Positions 1 to 8,316 of a stretch of 34,186 bases of DNA are shown here, in pieces. The notes below the pieces were generated by a model, which was not told the origin of the DNA, did not search any database, and saw nothing but the letters and a program-made list of their open reading frames with translations. The translations under genes and the position numbers were made by a program. Numbering within the stretch: the first letter of the stretch is position 1; each line of letters opens with the position of its first letter. The DNA comes from Gammaproteobacteria bacterium (lineage in GTDB: Bacteria; Pseudomonadota; Gammaproteobacteria; SZUA-152), in contig JAKEGK010000199.1 in assembly GCA_022627515.1 (NCBI GenBank), forward strand, positions 1 through 34,186. The letters run 5' to 3'.

Positions 1-561
1 CGCTGATATTGAATCAATCAAAGTGCCTTGTGAATATTGATAACGATTCACAGACTGGCAATCCAGTTTGGTGATGCCGCTGCAGGAGCTGATCTCGTTG
101 CTGATTTCGAGGTAACGGCCGACGGTAAGTTCACCATCGAGAACATAGAGTATGCCAACGGGTCCATCATAGCTGTGCAATGGTGTGGGCTGTTCTCCAT
201 AGACTGTCACCATTTCCGCCTCCATCATGTTGTCGAAGGCAAAGCGCCGGCGGCGCCAGGGGTGATCGCAATGCGATTGCGATTTCGCCTTTTCCAGCTG
301 TACGAGGAATTCCGGCAGTTGTTGCAAGGAATGAAGAAGCTGATAGGTATGATAAGCCACGATCCGGGTATAACCATTTTCCGGGTTATTATTACCAATA
401 AAATAGTCCTGTAAACAGGTTCTTAACCGCCACCAGAGAATTGCTGTGCCGTCTCCGGTATAGTCTGTTCCGCCATCCATTTCAAGCGGCGAGTATATTG
501 CCTCCGTTGGCGTAGTATTTCTACTGATCCTATTTTCAGCGCCAAACACTGGCTGCTTCAT
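1..561 (-). CDS. Cupin-fold, cysteine-dioxygenase-like protein (partial, 3' end outside window)
   Basis: An open minus-strand frame runs from an ATG at 561 to base 1 with no stop (187 codons), so the gene continues past the left edge. Residues about 117-150 look like the cupin core of the cysteine/3-mercaptopropionate dioxygenase family: P-L-H-S-Y-D-G-P, then a V-L-D-G-E-L-T-V strand pair ending R-Y. In the family the first motif is usually H-x-H with both histidines binding iron. Here H129 is followed by S-Y, so the second ligand appears to be Tyr131, which makes the catalytic role doubtful. No signal peptide is visible. The ribosome binding site is weak, and an in-frame GTG lies nine bases upstream. 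The plus-strand ORF over the same bases has no recognisable features and is read as its shadow. The cupin fold is fairly sure; the activity is not. Confidence 0.7.
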   Translation of the reverse strand, partial: MKQPVFGAENRISRNTTPTEAIYSPLEMDGGTDYTGDGTAILWWRLRTCLQDYFIGNNNPENGYTRIVAYHTYQLLHSLQQLPEFLVQLEKAKSQSHCDHPWRRRRFAFDNMMEAEMVTVYGEQPTPLHSYDGPVGILYVLDGELTVGRYLEISNEISSCSGITKLDCQSVNRYQYSQGTLIDSISA

Positions 562-578
562 AGCAGTCACCCATTCTG

Positions 579-782
579 TCAATCAATCCCATTCGCAACG
601 ACACTGCTGCGGGAATATAAGTTTAGTCCAAGACCGCGATTTAACCAGGTGTGAATCTTTGGTAAATGTTCTGGTAATAGTTCATATCGTTCCAAAGCCC
701 AATATGGTTTTATATGCTCATGCTTTGACAAATCCACATCCGCGGTTTCCTGACTAAACCCCACCGTCAATGGCGGTGTCAC
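579..782 (-). CDS. Small unrecognised ORF (67 aa), doubtful
   Basis: A GTG-started minus-strand frame of 67 codons sits between the cupin gene and the divergent sigma-factor gene. It has no signal peptide, membrane segment or motif I recognise. The peptide is rich in H, Y and L and looks protein-like rather than random. If real, it leaves only 15 bases before the sigma-factor start, so the promoters of the two would overlap. It could equally be a remnant of a longer gene, or chance. It is listed because nothing else explains 562-797. Confidence 0.3.
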   Translation of the reverse strand: MTPPLTVGFSQETADVDLSKHEHIKPYWALERYELLPEHLPKIHTWLNRGLGLNLYSRSSVVANGID

Positions 783-797
783 AAAGATCGACAGCTG

Positions 798-1352
798 ATG
801 GACGACAATACCTTATTAGCACGCTATATCAACGGTGATGATGCGGCGTTGACCTGCATCGTAAAACGGTACCAGAAGGACATTTACTGTTTTGTGTACC
901 GGCAGGTCGGTAACGAGGCGGATGCTGCCGATATTACCCAAAAGGTTTTTATAAATTTATTTTTAAAAGCCAGGCAGTTTGAAGGTAAATCCAGTTTCAA
1001 AAGCTGGCTTTATCAGATTGCCATTAACCAGTGTAAAAACCAGTATCGATCCAATGACCGGCGCCGGGAGCACGGGGTTGATGAGAGTGCAGAAGAATTT
1101 ATTTATGAAGACAATAAATTTGATGATGTTTTTGTCATGGAAAAGCGCAGGATATTACAGGACGCGATTAACAACCTGCCTTCGAAACAGCGCTTGACCA
1201 TGCAGTTGCGTGTCTACCAGGAATGCAGTTTCGCGGAAATCGCCGAAATCATGGCAAGCTCCATTGGCACCGTTAAAGCGAGTTATCACCAGGCTGTTAT
1301 CTCGTTAACCAAATCCTTAAAAGAGGAGGCTTATGAACCCGCTCAGATGTGA
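798..1352 (+). CDS. ECF-type RNA polymerase sigma factor
   Basis: This is a 184-residue sigma-70 family protein of extracytoplasmic-function size. Region 2 spans about residues 10-85, with the typical Y-x-x-D-I stretch, the D-A-A-D-I-T-Q-K-V-F helix and the S-F-K-S-W-L-Y-Q-I-A-x-N segment. Region 4 spans about residues 118-170, with L-P-S-K-Q-R and a helix-turn-helix containing S-F-A-E-I-A-E-I and G-T-V-K-A-S. It would direct RNA polymerase to a small regulon in response to an envelope signal. Its 3' end overlaps the next gene by 20 nt, and that gene encodes a zinc-finger anti-sigma factor, so the two form a standard sigma/anti-sigma pair. The ATG at 798 has no obvious Shine-Dalgarno. Such sigma factors commonly regulate their own operon, which here would include the two exported proteases downstream; that is inference. 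Confidence 0.93.
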   Translation: MDDNTLLARYINGDDAALTCIVKRYQKDIYCFVYRQVGNEADAADITQKVFINLFLKARQFEGKSSFKSWLYQIAINQCKNQYRSNDRRREHGVDESAEEFIYEDNKFDDVFVMEKRRILQDAINNLPSKQRLTMQLRVYQECSFAEIAEIMASSIGTVKASYHQAVISLTKSLKEEAYEPAQM

Positions 1353-2526
1353 CGAGGTAAGAAATTCCCTGCTGGAATATCTTGAGTTTGAGTTGCCGTT
1401 AACCGACCGTGAACACTTTTATGAACATCTGACATCCTGCGCCAAATGCCGCGTGACGCATGATGAACTGCTGCAGGTTCTGACAGACGTGAAAAGCATT
1501 GGCGTGGTTTATCCTGCGCAAGCCTATTGGGATGGGCTTGCTGGTAACGTGCTGGAAGAGGTCAAACATCTGCAACTGACAGCCGCACAGGTTTCCGCTG
1601 ATGCAATTCCAGATAGCGAGGCGATGGTAAATTACGCAAGCCACTCTGCCAATCATGATGGCAAGGTCATCGTGTTTTCCCGGATTAAGGACCGTAAGCG
1701 CAAAGCGGCGGCGGTACACTCCGGAACGCCGGCCATTACCAATATCCAGCAAGTTACTCCAGGCAATGAAAAGAAAGCAGCCGCGAGACTGTGGTCCAGG
1801 ATTGCGCTGCCTGCCGCTGCGGCCGTGCTCATGGGTATCGCCGTTGTGCTTTCATTGCTGGAAGAAAATGCAGTGATCATTCAAGACAATATTGGTTTCC
1901 AGGCGCAGATACAATCAGAAAAGTCCCTCGCGGAATTGGCGGAAAAAATCGCGCCGCTGTCACTACCTGGCAATCAATTCGGATTTGCGCAACAAAAGGC
2001 ACTGTTCAATGAGTTTTCCATCGGCTCGATGTTTTCCGAAGCAAAAGCCTATGCGCATGCGGGCCAATCGTTGGAACTGAAAACGCATTTGGCTTTGTTG
2101 AAAACCGCGTTGTTGAATGAAGCGGATTCGCAGCGCAATATCATTGATTCTGTCAGCCGGTTACAACTGCAATTGGAGACGCAGCTTGATTTTGCCGGGT
2201 TGAACCGGGAACTGACCCGGTTGTTGAATGAATATGCCGCCGCTATCAAGGAACAGGACAGCCAGCGCTATAGTCTGGTCAAGGCCGGCGCCTGGCTGTT
2301 TGACTTTGCATTGTCGGTGCTCGCGCAGGATGATGTCAGTATTGTCAAACAATCGAAACAGCTGGCGCAATTAGCAACGGCTTTGCGCGCAACCGGCGCG
2401 CCGCCGGGTGTAATAAAATCACTAAATAAAATTCAGGATATTGTTAAGGAGCCAGCATCTTTCACGCAAAGTAAGTATCAGCAGATTTTGAATGAAGTTG
2501 AGAATATCCGCAGCCTGTTGGGTTAA
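1333..2526 (+). CDS. Zinc-finger anti-sigma factor, membrane-anchored
   Basis: A 397-residue protein starting inside the sigma-factor gene behind a strong AGGAGG site. Residues about 1-50 form a ZAS-type anti-sigma domain with the H-x3-C-x2-C signature (E-H-L-T-S-C-A-K-C-R). A single hydrophobic segment, rich in Ala/Val/Leu, lies at about residues 159-177, so the N-terminal domain is cytoplasmic and about 220 residues face the periplasm. The periplasmic part is mostly predicted helix, rich in L, Q and E, with no domain I can name. The expected role is to hold the ECF sigma factor at the membrane until an envelope signal, often proteolysis, releases it. At nearly 400 residues it is longer than typical anti-sigma factors (about 100-250). 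The M48 gene follows after 54 bases. The metalloprotease next door could be involved in releasing the sigma factor, but nothing in the sequence proves it. Confidence 0.88.
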   Translation: MNPLRCDEVRNSLLEYLEFELPLTDREHFYEHLTSCAKCRVTHDELLQVLTDVKSIGVVYPAQAYWDGLAGNVLEEVKHLQLTAAQVSADAIPDSEAMVNYASHSANHDGKVIVFSRIKDRKRKAAAVHSGTPAITNIQQVTPGNEKKAAARLWSRIALPAAAAVLMGIAVVLSLLEENAVIIQDNIGFQAQIQSEKSLAELAEKIAPLSLPGNQFGFAQQKALFNEFSIGSMFSEAKAYAHAGQSLELKTHLALLKTALLNEADSQRNIIDSVSRLQLQLETQLDFAGLNRELTRLLNEYAAAIKEQDSQRYSLVKAGAWLFDFALSVLAQDDVSIVKQSKQLAQLATALRATGAPPGVIKSLNKIQDIVKEPASFTQSKYQQILNEVENIRSLLG

Positions 2527-2580
2527 ACAAAAGCGTTCCAGCGATAAACTTTTACAACACAATTGTGCAGGGATAAACGT

Positions 2581-4437
2581 GTGACTAATAAAAGAAGCGG
2601 CACGTGTCATTTCAGAGTAATGACTATTGCGGTGGGATACATGGCAATCCTGTACTCCGGGACGGTTGCCGCCTTACCCAATCCCCAGGAGCGGATTGAC
2701 TATTGGCAACAGAATTACAACGCCTTGACTGACGCCGATGATCCGCGCGTGGGGAATGCGCAGCGTATTTTCGGACGCATACTGCAAGCCGCCGGTACCC
2801 GCTATGGTGTCATACCCCGCCTGCACATTATCAGAGAAAATCCTTTTAATGTCGTGTTGCCAATTTCAATACCCGACGGCTGGATCATTCTCTCCAGACA
2901 GGTTCTGGATATGTGTTATGAGAACCGGCAGCAGGGGGATGACCGCCTGGCATTTGTGCTTGCCCATGAAATCGCTCATCTGCTTGATGATGATTTCTGG
3001 CATATGAATTTTTTCAGTGCGCTGAGCCTGTTGCAGGAGAACCGTAACGCCGAACAACAAAAGGTGGTTAACGAAATTCAGGATATATTCACTCATACCG
3101 CGAAGATCGAAGCCAAGGAGCTGCGCGCTGATGAAAAGGGAATACTGTTTTCCGCCATGGCTGGCTATAATCCGTTTGCGATTGTTAACGAGCAAGCGGG
3201 GGAGCAGGGAAGCTTTTTTCATGAATGGCACCGGTTGTTGAACGTGGCTCAATATGCTCAGCCGGGGCCAGTCACTACCCATCCAACGTCATCGCAACGT
3301 TCCACCGCTGTGCTGGCCAGGCTCAAACAGGTCAGCGAGCAGTCTGACCTGTTCAGGCTGGGTTTGATCCTGTATCAAACCGGAAAATTTGAATTGGCCG
3401 AGAAAGCTTTTAGTGAATTCCTGCGTTATTTCCCCAGCCGCGAGGTATATCACAACCTCGCCGCAGCGCATCATCAGATCGCATTGAACCATCATCAATC
3501 GGATCCGGAGCTTGCAAAACAACGCCTGCTGCCGTTTTATTTGCCTGTTATGGCCGATCCTTACACGCGCGCGGCATTCAGTGTTTCACGCGGTAAACCA
3601 GGCAGCCAGTCAACGTTTGGAGAACATATGGAACTGGCGATCAAAAACTATAAGTTAGCGATTGAGCAGGATGCCAACTACTTTTTAGCCTATCAGAATC
3701 TGGCCAGCGCGTATCTGGTAAATAATGAACCTTACAAAGCGATCGCGGTGTTGCAGGATATCGCCGCGCGCTTGCCGGATAATGCGAACCTCAATAACAT
3801 TTTGGGTGTTGGTTTCTATCTGACGGATAACGTGGATAAAGCCGCAGCGCTCCTGAAAAAGGCGATTGCCATTGACGATCTTTATGCACCGGCTTATTAC
3901 AATATGGGGAAAGTGGCTTATCTGCAGGGCGACAGGAACCAGGCAAAAACCTTCTGGAGAAAGTTTATTGCTATCGCGCCGGAACACCGCTGGTCGCAGC
4001 ATTTGGCAGCGAATTTCAATTTTCCCGACAGCGCCGCGCCGAAACAGAAAGTAAAAAGTACGCTATCCAAACAACCGGAAGCGCTGGCAGGTGTAAAGGT
4101 CGGCCTTTATCTTGATGAACTGCCGGCATCCCTGGGAGAACCCCGTGTGAAAAAATTCATGCTCAGTGAGTCCGAATATCTGTTGCTGGAGTATCCCAGC
4201 GGCATCAGCATTGTGGCGGAAGGCGATGAGATAAAGATTATAAACGCCAGTGAAAAATATCCTGCAGCGCAAGCTCAGGGTGTGCGTATCGGCAGCTCCC
4301 GTAATCATGTGATTTCCAGCTACGGCTTGCCGGAGCTGCAATTGGATGCGACGGGTGGCAAGAATTTGTTATATCCGCGCGAAGGCGTCTCTTTCCAGCT
4401 TGCGGACGATAAGGTGGTTTCCTGGTCGATTTACTAA
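2581..4437 (+). CDS. Exported M48-family metalloprotease with TPR repeats
   Basis: I place the start at GTG 2581, with AGGG a few bases upstream; the open frame itself reaches a TTG at 2563. The 618-residue product begins with a signal peptide, likely cleaved after V-A-A before L-P-N-P. The M48 zinc site is complete: H129-E-I-A-H133 plus E180 in E-L-R-A-D. TPR-like helices follow (about residues 255-470). The C-terminal 120 residues hold small beta-rich modules with G-V-R-I-G-S-S and Y-G-L-P motifs, reminiscent of BamE-like or stalk-type folds. The plan (signal peptide, M48, TPR) resembles the periplasmic chaperone/protease BepA, but the C-terminal module is extra. The next gene begins 18 bases later, so an operon with the CHAT protease is likely. 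Function in outer-membrane or secreted-protein quality control is inferred. Confidence 0.88.
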   Translation: MTNKRSGTCHFRVMTIAVGYMAILYSGTVAALPNPQERIDYWQQNYNALTDADDPRVGNAQRIFGRILQAAGTRYGVIPRLHIIRENPFNVVLPISIPDGWIILSRQVLDMCYENRQQGDDRLAFVLAHEIAHLLDDDFWHMNFFSALSLLQENRNAEQQKVVNEIQDIFTHTAKIEAKELRADEKGILFSAMAGYNPFAIVNEQAGEQGSFFHEWHRLLNVAQYAQPGPVTTHPTSSQRSTAVLARLKQVSEQSDLFRLGLILYQTGKFELAEKAFSEFLRYFPSREVYHNLAAAHHQIALNHHQSDPELAKQRLLPFYLPVMADPYTRAAFSVSRGKPGSQSTFGEHMELAIKNYKLAIEQDANYFLAYQNLASAYLVNNEPYKAIAVLQDIAARLPDNANLNNILGVGFYLTDNVDKAAALLKKAIAIDDLYAPAYYNMGKVAYLQGDRNQAKTFWRKFIAIAPEHRWSQHLAANFNFPDSAAPKQKVKSTLSKQPEALAGVKVGLYLDELPASLGEPRVKKFMLSESEYLLLEYPSGISIVAEGDEIKIINASEKYPAAQAQGVRIGSSRNHVISSYGLPELQLDATGGKNLLYPREGVSFQLADDKVVSWSIY

Positions 4438-4455
4438 AAACAAGGCGCTTTATTT

Positions 4456-6789
4456 ATGCTATCCAAATACAACAAAGTTTTAGTAATTTGCGCGCTATAT
4501 GCGTTAACTAACACGCCGACCATTTTATCCGCAGCGATAACAAAATCAGATGCAGCAGCAACGCAAAGCGCGGCGTCTTTGCAGGACGAGGGCGATTATT
4601 ATTTTGACCGGGGTTTTTATGCGCAAGCCATCCAAAAGTGGCGCGATCAATACAAGCAACTGCGTGAAGCCCAGGACCTTTCCGGCCAGATATCCATGCT
4701 ATACAAAATCGCCACAGCACAACGCATGCTCGGCCAACATGACCGCGCCATCCAGGGCCTGGAAGTCGCCAGCAAATTGGTGACATTGACCGATGACGCA
4801 AACTTCAGCCTGATGATCCGGGCTAATCTCGGTGGCGCATACCTTTACACCGGGCAGTATAATCTGGCCAAACCTCTGTTGGTGGACGCGCTTTACACGG
4901 CGGAAAAGACCGGTAACCAGCGCTTGAGCGCCTTAATCCATAATGATCTGGGAAATTTATATACGTTTACCGGGCAACCGGAAAAAGGATTTGATGCATT
5001 TTATAAAAGCGCCAATCTGGCCAAATCCATTAATGACAATTCTCTGGTGCTGCAGGCTTTAACCAATGCCATGATATTAGCGTCGGATCAAAACCAGCCG
5101 GAGCAAGCCTTGTCCGATCTTGCGATGTCACTCAACTTCATCGCGCAAATGGCGCCATCCTATCAAAAAGCGTTTACCGTTGAGAAAATTGCTTCCGCTG
5201 CTTATGGAATGCTGGAAAAATATGAGCCTTCGGATGCCTCATCCATCGCGTCCATCGTAAAGGTGGTTAGTGAACTGGGTGAACAGGCGCATTACGCGGA
5301 AATATCGGGCAATGGCTGGCTGGCGGCAAAATTGTTAATGACGCAAGCGAATTACTACGAGTTCGCGAAGCAGTACGAAGATGCCTTAACACTGGCAAAA
5401 AAAGCCATTTTTCATTCGCAATTGATCAGCGACAATAACCTGACCTACCGCCTGGAGTGGCAGGTGGCCCGGATCAACAACGTTTTGAAGAATGAGACGG
5501 AAGCCGCCGCGTTTTACCGCAGGGCCATTGAGACTCTGCAGCCTGTCCGGCATCTGTTGTATGACGATCCATTGCAAACTGGTTCTTATGAAAAAGAACA
5601 AGGCAATGTATATTTGCAGTTTGCTGATTTGCTGTTGCGCAAGGCGCATAACAGCGACGCTCCTGACTCGGTAAAAGAATTTTTGTTGGAAGCCCGAAAC
5701 GTTCTGGAACGGCAAAAAGCGGGGGAATTGCAGGACTATTTCAAGAATCAATGCGCAGTCGAAACCCGGGCGAAAACCATCAGTATCGAGGATGCCATCG
5801 ATGAGTCAACGGCCGTAATCTATCCCGTGTTGTTGCCCGACCGCACGGAACTGCTGGTGAGTTACAAATCCGGCATCAAGCAATATGTTGTGGAAAAGCC
5901 GCAAGACTATGTTACGGAGCAAATCCGCAATCTGCGAATCAAACTGGAAAAACACAGCACCCGGGATTACTTGGTTTATGCCAAGGATTTGTACCAGGTG
6001 CTGATTGCGCCGCTTGAAAAAGATTTATCGGCACAGCAAGTAAAGACGCTGGTATTTGTGCCGGGGCAATCCCTGCGCACCATTCCCATATCGGTATTGC
6101 ACGACGGCTCGGCGTTTCTCATCGACAAATACGCCGTTGCAACGACTCCCGGGATAACCTTGACTGACCCAAGACCGTTAACGCGCAAAAACATGAAAGT
6201 GTTGCTGAGCGGCGTGTCGGAGCCGGTGCAAGGCTATCCGCCACTGGATTATGTGCCGGTGGAACTGGAACAAATCCAGGATCTGTACGGGGCCAAAATG
6301 CTACTCAACCAGAGCTTTGATAAAAACAGCGTCACGAATGAACTTCAACAAACGAACTACAGTGTGGCGCATTTTGCCTCGCACGCCGAGTTTTCCGGCG
6401 ATGTGCGCAAGTCGTTTATTCTGACGTTTGATGACCGTTTGTCCGTGAATCAATTGGGTCAAACCATTTCCATCGGTCAATCCAGAAACAGGCCCATTGA
6501 ACTGTTGACCTTAAGCGCCTGCAACACAGCGGCGGGGGATGACCGCGCGGCATTGGGATTGGCAGGCATTGCGATCCAATCGGGCGCCAGAAGCGCGCTG
6601 GCATCGTTGTGGGCAATCAATGACAAGGCGTCATCCATGCTGGTGACTGAGTTCTACCGGCAACTGCAGGATGAGCAGGTCACCAAGGCCGTAGCGTTGC
6701 AGCGCGCCCAGCAAAAGCTGTTGCAGGATGTGCGCTACCGGCATCCCGGATACTGGTCCCCGTTTCTCCTGATTGGCAACTGGCTGTAG
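4456..6789 (+). CDS. Exported TPR-CHAT domain protein (caspase-like protease)
   Basis: A 777-residue protein with an N-terminal signal-peptide-like hydrophobic stretch (residues about 7-27, ending near L-S-A-A). Residues about 45-420 are helical TPR-type repeats of the tetratricopeptide family. The C-terminal third is a CHAT domain of the caspase/separase clan. The catalytic pair is intact: H643 in H-F-A-S-H-A, and C689 in L-T-L-S-A-C-N-T-A-A. The usual downstream block G-L-A-G-I-A-I-Q-S-G-A and A-S-L-W is present, as is the final W-x-P-F-x-L-x-G. The stop is TAG followed directly by TAA. It is the last gene of the cluster that begins with the sigma factor. CHAT proteins with TPRs usually cleave a specific partner; since this one looks exported, the two-partner-secreted adhesin encoded nearby is the obvious candidate substrate (inference). 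No Cas or gasdermin gene is present. Confidence 0.92.
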   Translation: MLSKYNKVLVICALYALTNTPTILSAAITKSDAAATQSAASLQDEGDYYFDRGFYAQAIQKWRDQYKQLREAQDLSGQISMLYKIATAQRMLGQHDRAIQGLEVASKLVTLTDDANFSLMIRANLGGAYLYTGQYNLAKPLLVDALYTAEKTGNQRLSALIHNDLGNLYTFTGQPEKGFDAFYKSANLAKSINDNSLVLQALTNAMILASDQNQPEQALSDLAMSLNFIAQMAPSYQKAFTVEKIASAAYGMLEKYEPSDASSIASIVKVVSELGEQAHYAEISGNGWLAAKLLMTQANYYEFAKQYEDALTLAKKAIFHSQLISDNNLTYRLEWQVARINNVLKNETEAAAFYRRAIETLQPVRHLLYDDPLQTGSYEKEQGNVYLQFADLLLRKAHNSDAPDSVKEFLLEARNVLERQKAGELQDYFKNQCAVETRAKTISIEDAIDESTAVIYPVLLPDRTELLVSYKSGIKQYVVEKPQDYVTEQIRNLRIKLEKHSTRDYLVYAKDLYQVLIAPLEKDLSAQQVKTLVFVPGQSLRTIPISVLHDGSAFLIDKYAVATTPGITLTDPRPLTRKNMKVLLSGVSEPVQGYPPLDYVPVELEQIQDLYGAKMLLNQSFDKNSVTNELQQTNYSVAHFASHAEFSGDVRKSFILTFDDRLSVNQLGQTISIGQSRNRPIELLTLSACNTAAGDDRAALGLAGIAIQSGARSALASLWAINDKASSMLVTEFYRQLQDEQVTKAVALQRAQQKLLQDVRYRHPGYWSPFLLIGNWL

Positions 6790-6971
6790 TAAATTCAAAT
6801 GCAGTTTTGACTATTATTACAGCGCAAGCCTGAATAACCTTAAGCCATAAAATTGATCAGTTCCGAAATCTCAAATCAGTCCACGATTTTCCACAGCACA
6901 CTAAACTGTAAATCCGGCTGCGGTGTCACCCTGAATAGATGCGATTAAATACCTAATCAAGGAGGCTGCGT

Positions 6972-7730
6972 ATGTATGCCGAAGCACTGACTTCTATATC
7001 CGCGACGCAACTAACCGGCTCAATCAATTCAATTAGCACTGAAGAACTCGTTGAGCAGACGCTAAGCCAGGACCCCATCCAGCGTTACTATGCCGCCAAA
7101 ACAGTGGCAAGCCTGGGGCCGGTGGATTCCGCATTCGTTCCCGCACTGCACCATCTACTGCAAGATGAAGAATTTAATGTGCGTCTGGCGGCCTGTTATG
7201 CACTGAGCGCCATGGGGCGCGAGGCGATGATTGCGGTAACGGGTTTATGTCATTTGCTGAAAGACAAAACCATTGGCGTTCGTCAAAGCGCCGCGTACGC
7301 ATTGCATGCGTTGTCCCCGCTGCCTCAGTCAACACATCGATCACTCACCCTGGCGCTTGCGGACTTTAATCCCAAGGTAAGAGAACATGCGGCAGCGGCA
7401 CTGGCGTCAAGCCAGCCAAAAGGTGTTTATATTGCGCTTGCTTTGCGTGATGCTTTGTTTGACCCTGTGGAAGCGGTGAGCTAGTATGCCGCCGCGGCTT
7501 TGAGTGAAATGGGGGCGGAAGCTAAACTCGCTATACCGGCATTGGTCACTATTTATTTGGAAGACGTGGACGTTGTCAGGGTAATTGCGCGCGACGCTCT
7601 AAGCAAAATCGTGCCGAATCTTGATATAACACTGGTTCGCAGGATTTATTCAACGAAGCATCGTGATCCGAAAATTAACAACAGCGCCTCTGAAAGGAAT
7701 AACACAGTGGCATTCGTTTTGAACTATTAA
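6972..7730 (+). pseudogene. HEAT-repeat protein gene interrupted by an in-frame amber stop
   Basis: An ATG at 6972 behind a near-perfect AAGGAGG site opens a frame of HEAT/PBS-lyase-type repeats, with units of about 30 residues carrying V-R-x-x-A-A-x-A-L. After 170 codons a TAG at 7482-7484 stops it. The same frame continues without any shift to 7730 and the next residues, Y-A-A-A-A-L-S-E-M-G, complete the interrupted repeat. One base change (for example CAG to TAG) therefore explains the break, and the intact protein would have about 252 residues. Such proteins are usually scaffolds for protein contacts. TAG is used as a normal terminator elsewhere in this window (the CHAT gene), so recoding is unlikely. 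It could be a recent pseudogene, a real 170-residue short form, or a sequencing error. The gene follows the CHAT protease by 182 bases. Confidence 0.8.
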
Positions 7731-7824
7731 TCGGCAGGTCTCTATAACGCTGTGGGGGAATAAACGCAGCGAATCTCTATATATTTAAGGAAGCGCCCAA
7801 TAACTGGCTTTTAAGTCATGTCGG

Positions 7825-7849
7825 CGCTTACGCCCTTTGGGTGAAAGCG
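7825..7849. other. Hairpin-forming sequence
   Basis: CGCTT and AAGCG arms, continued by C/G, a wobble pair and CCC/GGG around a TTT loop, form a compact stem of about 10 pairs with one mismatch. No T-run follows on either strand, so a simple intrinsic terminator is not well supported. It could be a structured 3' end for the HEAT gene or part of the neighbouring repeat element. Confidence 0.4.
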
Positions 7850-7901
7850 TCGAGATGTCTGCAGTTAAAACACATCAATTTGTATATAGGCTTCTTAACT
7901 G

Positions 7902-8154
7902 GAACCTATCTCAAACTTGATAAGTTAGCGATTTCGGGGAACGCCTTTCAAAACCGTCGGCGGCATGGAAGCCGCCGTCGAGCATTCTTTACGAAACAAG
8001 AACGGATGGCCGCTATCGGCATCCTGCCTCCCGCAGCACTTATGCGTCCCTGCACTTCGTATTTACAGCGTGTTTTGAAATGCGCCCCCCGGGACCGATA
8101 TCTTGGTTACCGTGACTTTCTTTCTCTGCTGAATTGTAATATTGAGATAGGTTC
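7902..8154. repeat. MITE-like inverted-repeat element, 253 bp
   Basis: The outer ends are perfect 13-bp inverted repeats: GAACCTATCTCAA at 7902-7914 and TTGAGATAGGTTC at 8142-8154. A second, inner pair of arms lies at 7935-7954 and 8072-8091 (17 of 20 positions match). Within the centre CGGCGGC at 7958-7964 faces GCCGCCG at 7971-7977. There is no transposase. Terminal inverted repeats around a short non-coding core are the mark of a miniature transposable element or the remains of an insertion sequence. No clear target-site duplication is seen. The extent is visible in the sequence; its classification is inference. Confidence 0.55.
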
Positions 8155-8316
8155 TAGTAACTTTGATCCTTGTGTTGCGATTCAATGCGTTCTTCCCAAT
8201 CCGGCTGCCAGGTGAAACAGCCTCCCTTAAGGCAGAGCAGGCAGCTAGCCTACTCTGGTGGAGGAGAGGCAATTCCACTAAAGCCCTATTGCACGCGCTT
8301 GCCTTGAGTGTGCGCT

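Larger units (their letters stand above)
7731..8316. other. Gene-poor gap between convergent clusters
   Basis: No credible coding frame is visible in these 586 bases. Two ORFs of 88 and 124 codons lack ribosome sites and motifs, and both run through an inverted-repeat element. The gap holds a compact hairpin near 7825-7849, the 253-bp inverted-repeat element at 7902-8154, and about 160 bases of unremarkable sequence before the small cysteine-rich gene. Confidence 0.6.

Noticed and set aside
37-414. 125-codon plus-strand ORF at the left edge
   Set aside because: It is antisense to the cupin frame, which carries recognisable family motifs and stays open to the edge; this one has none.
4456-6789. 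CRISPR-associated TPR-CHAT (Csx29-like) role
   Set aside because: No repeat-spacer array or Cas effector is present, and the protein has an export signal.
6972-7730. TAG recoded as a sense codon
   Set aside because: Another gene in the window (the CHAT protease) ends with TAG, so amber acts as a stop here.
7841-8215. 124-codon plus-strand ORF
   Set aside because: GTG start without a ribosome site, no motif, and it runs through both arms of the inverted-repeat element.
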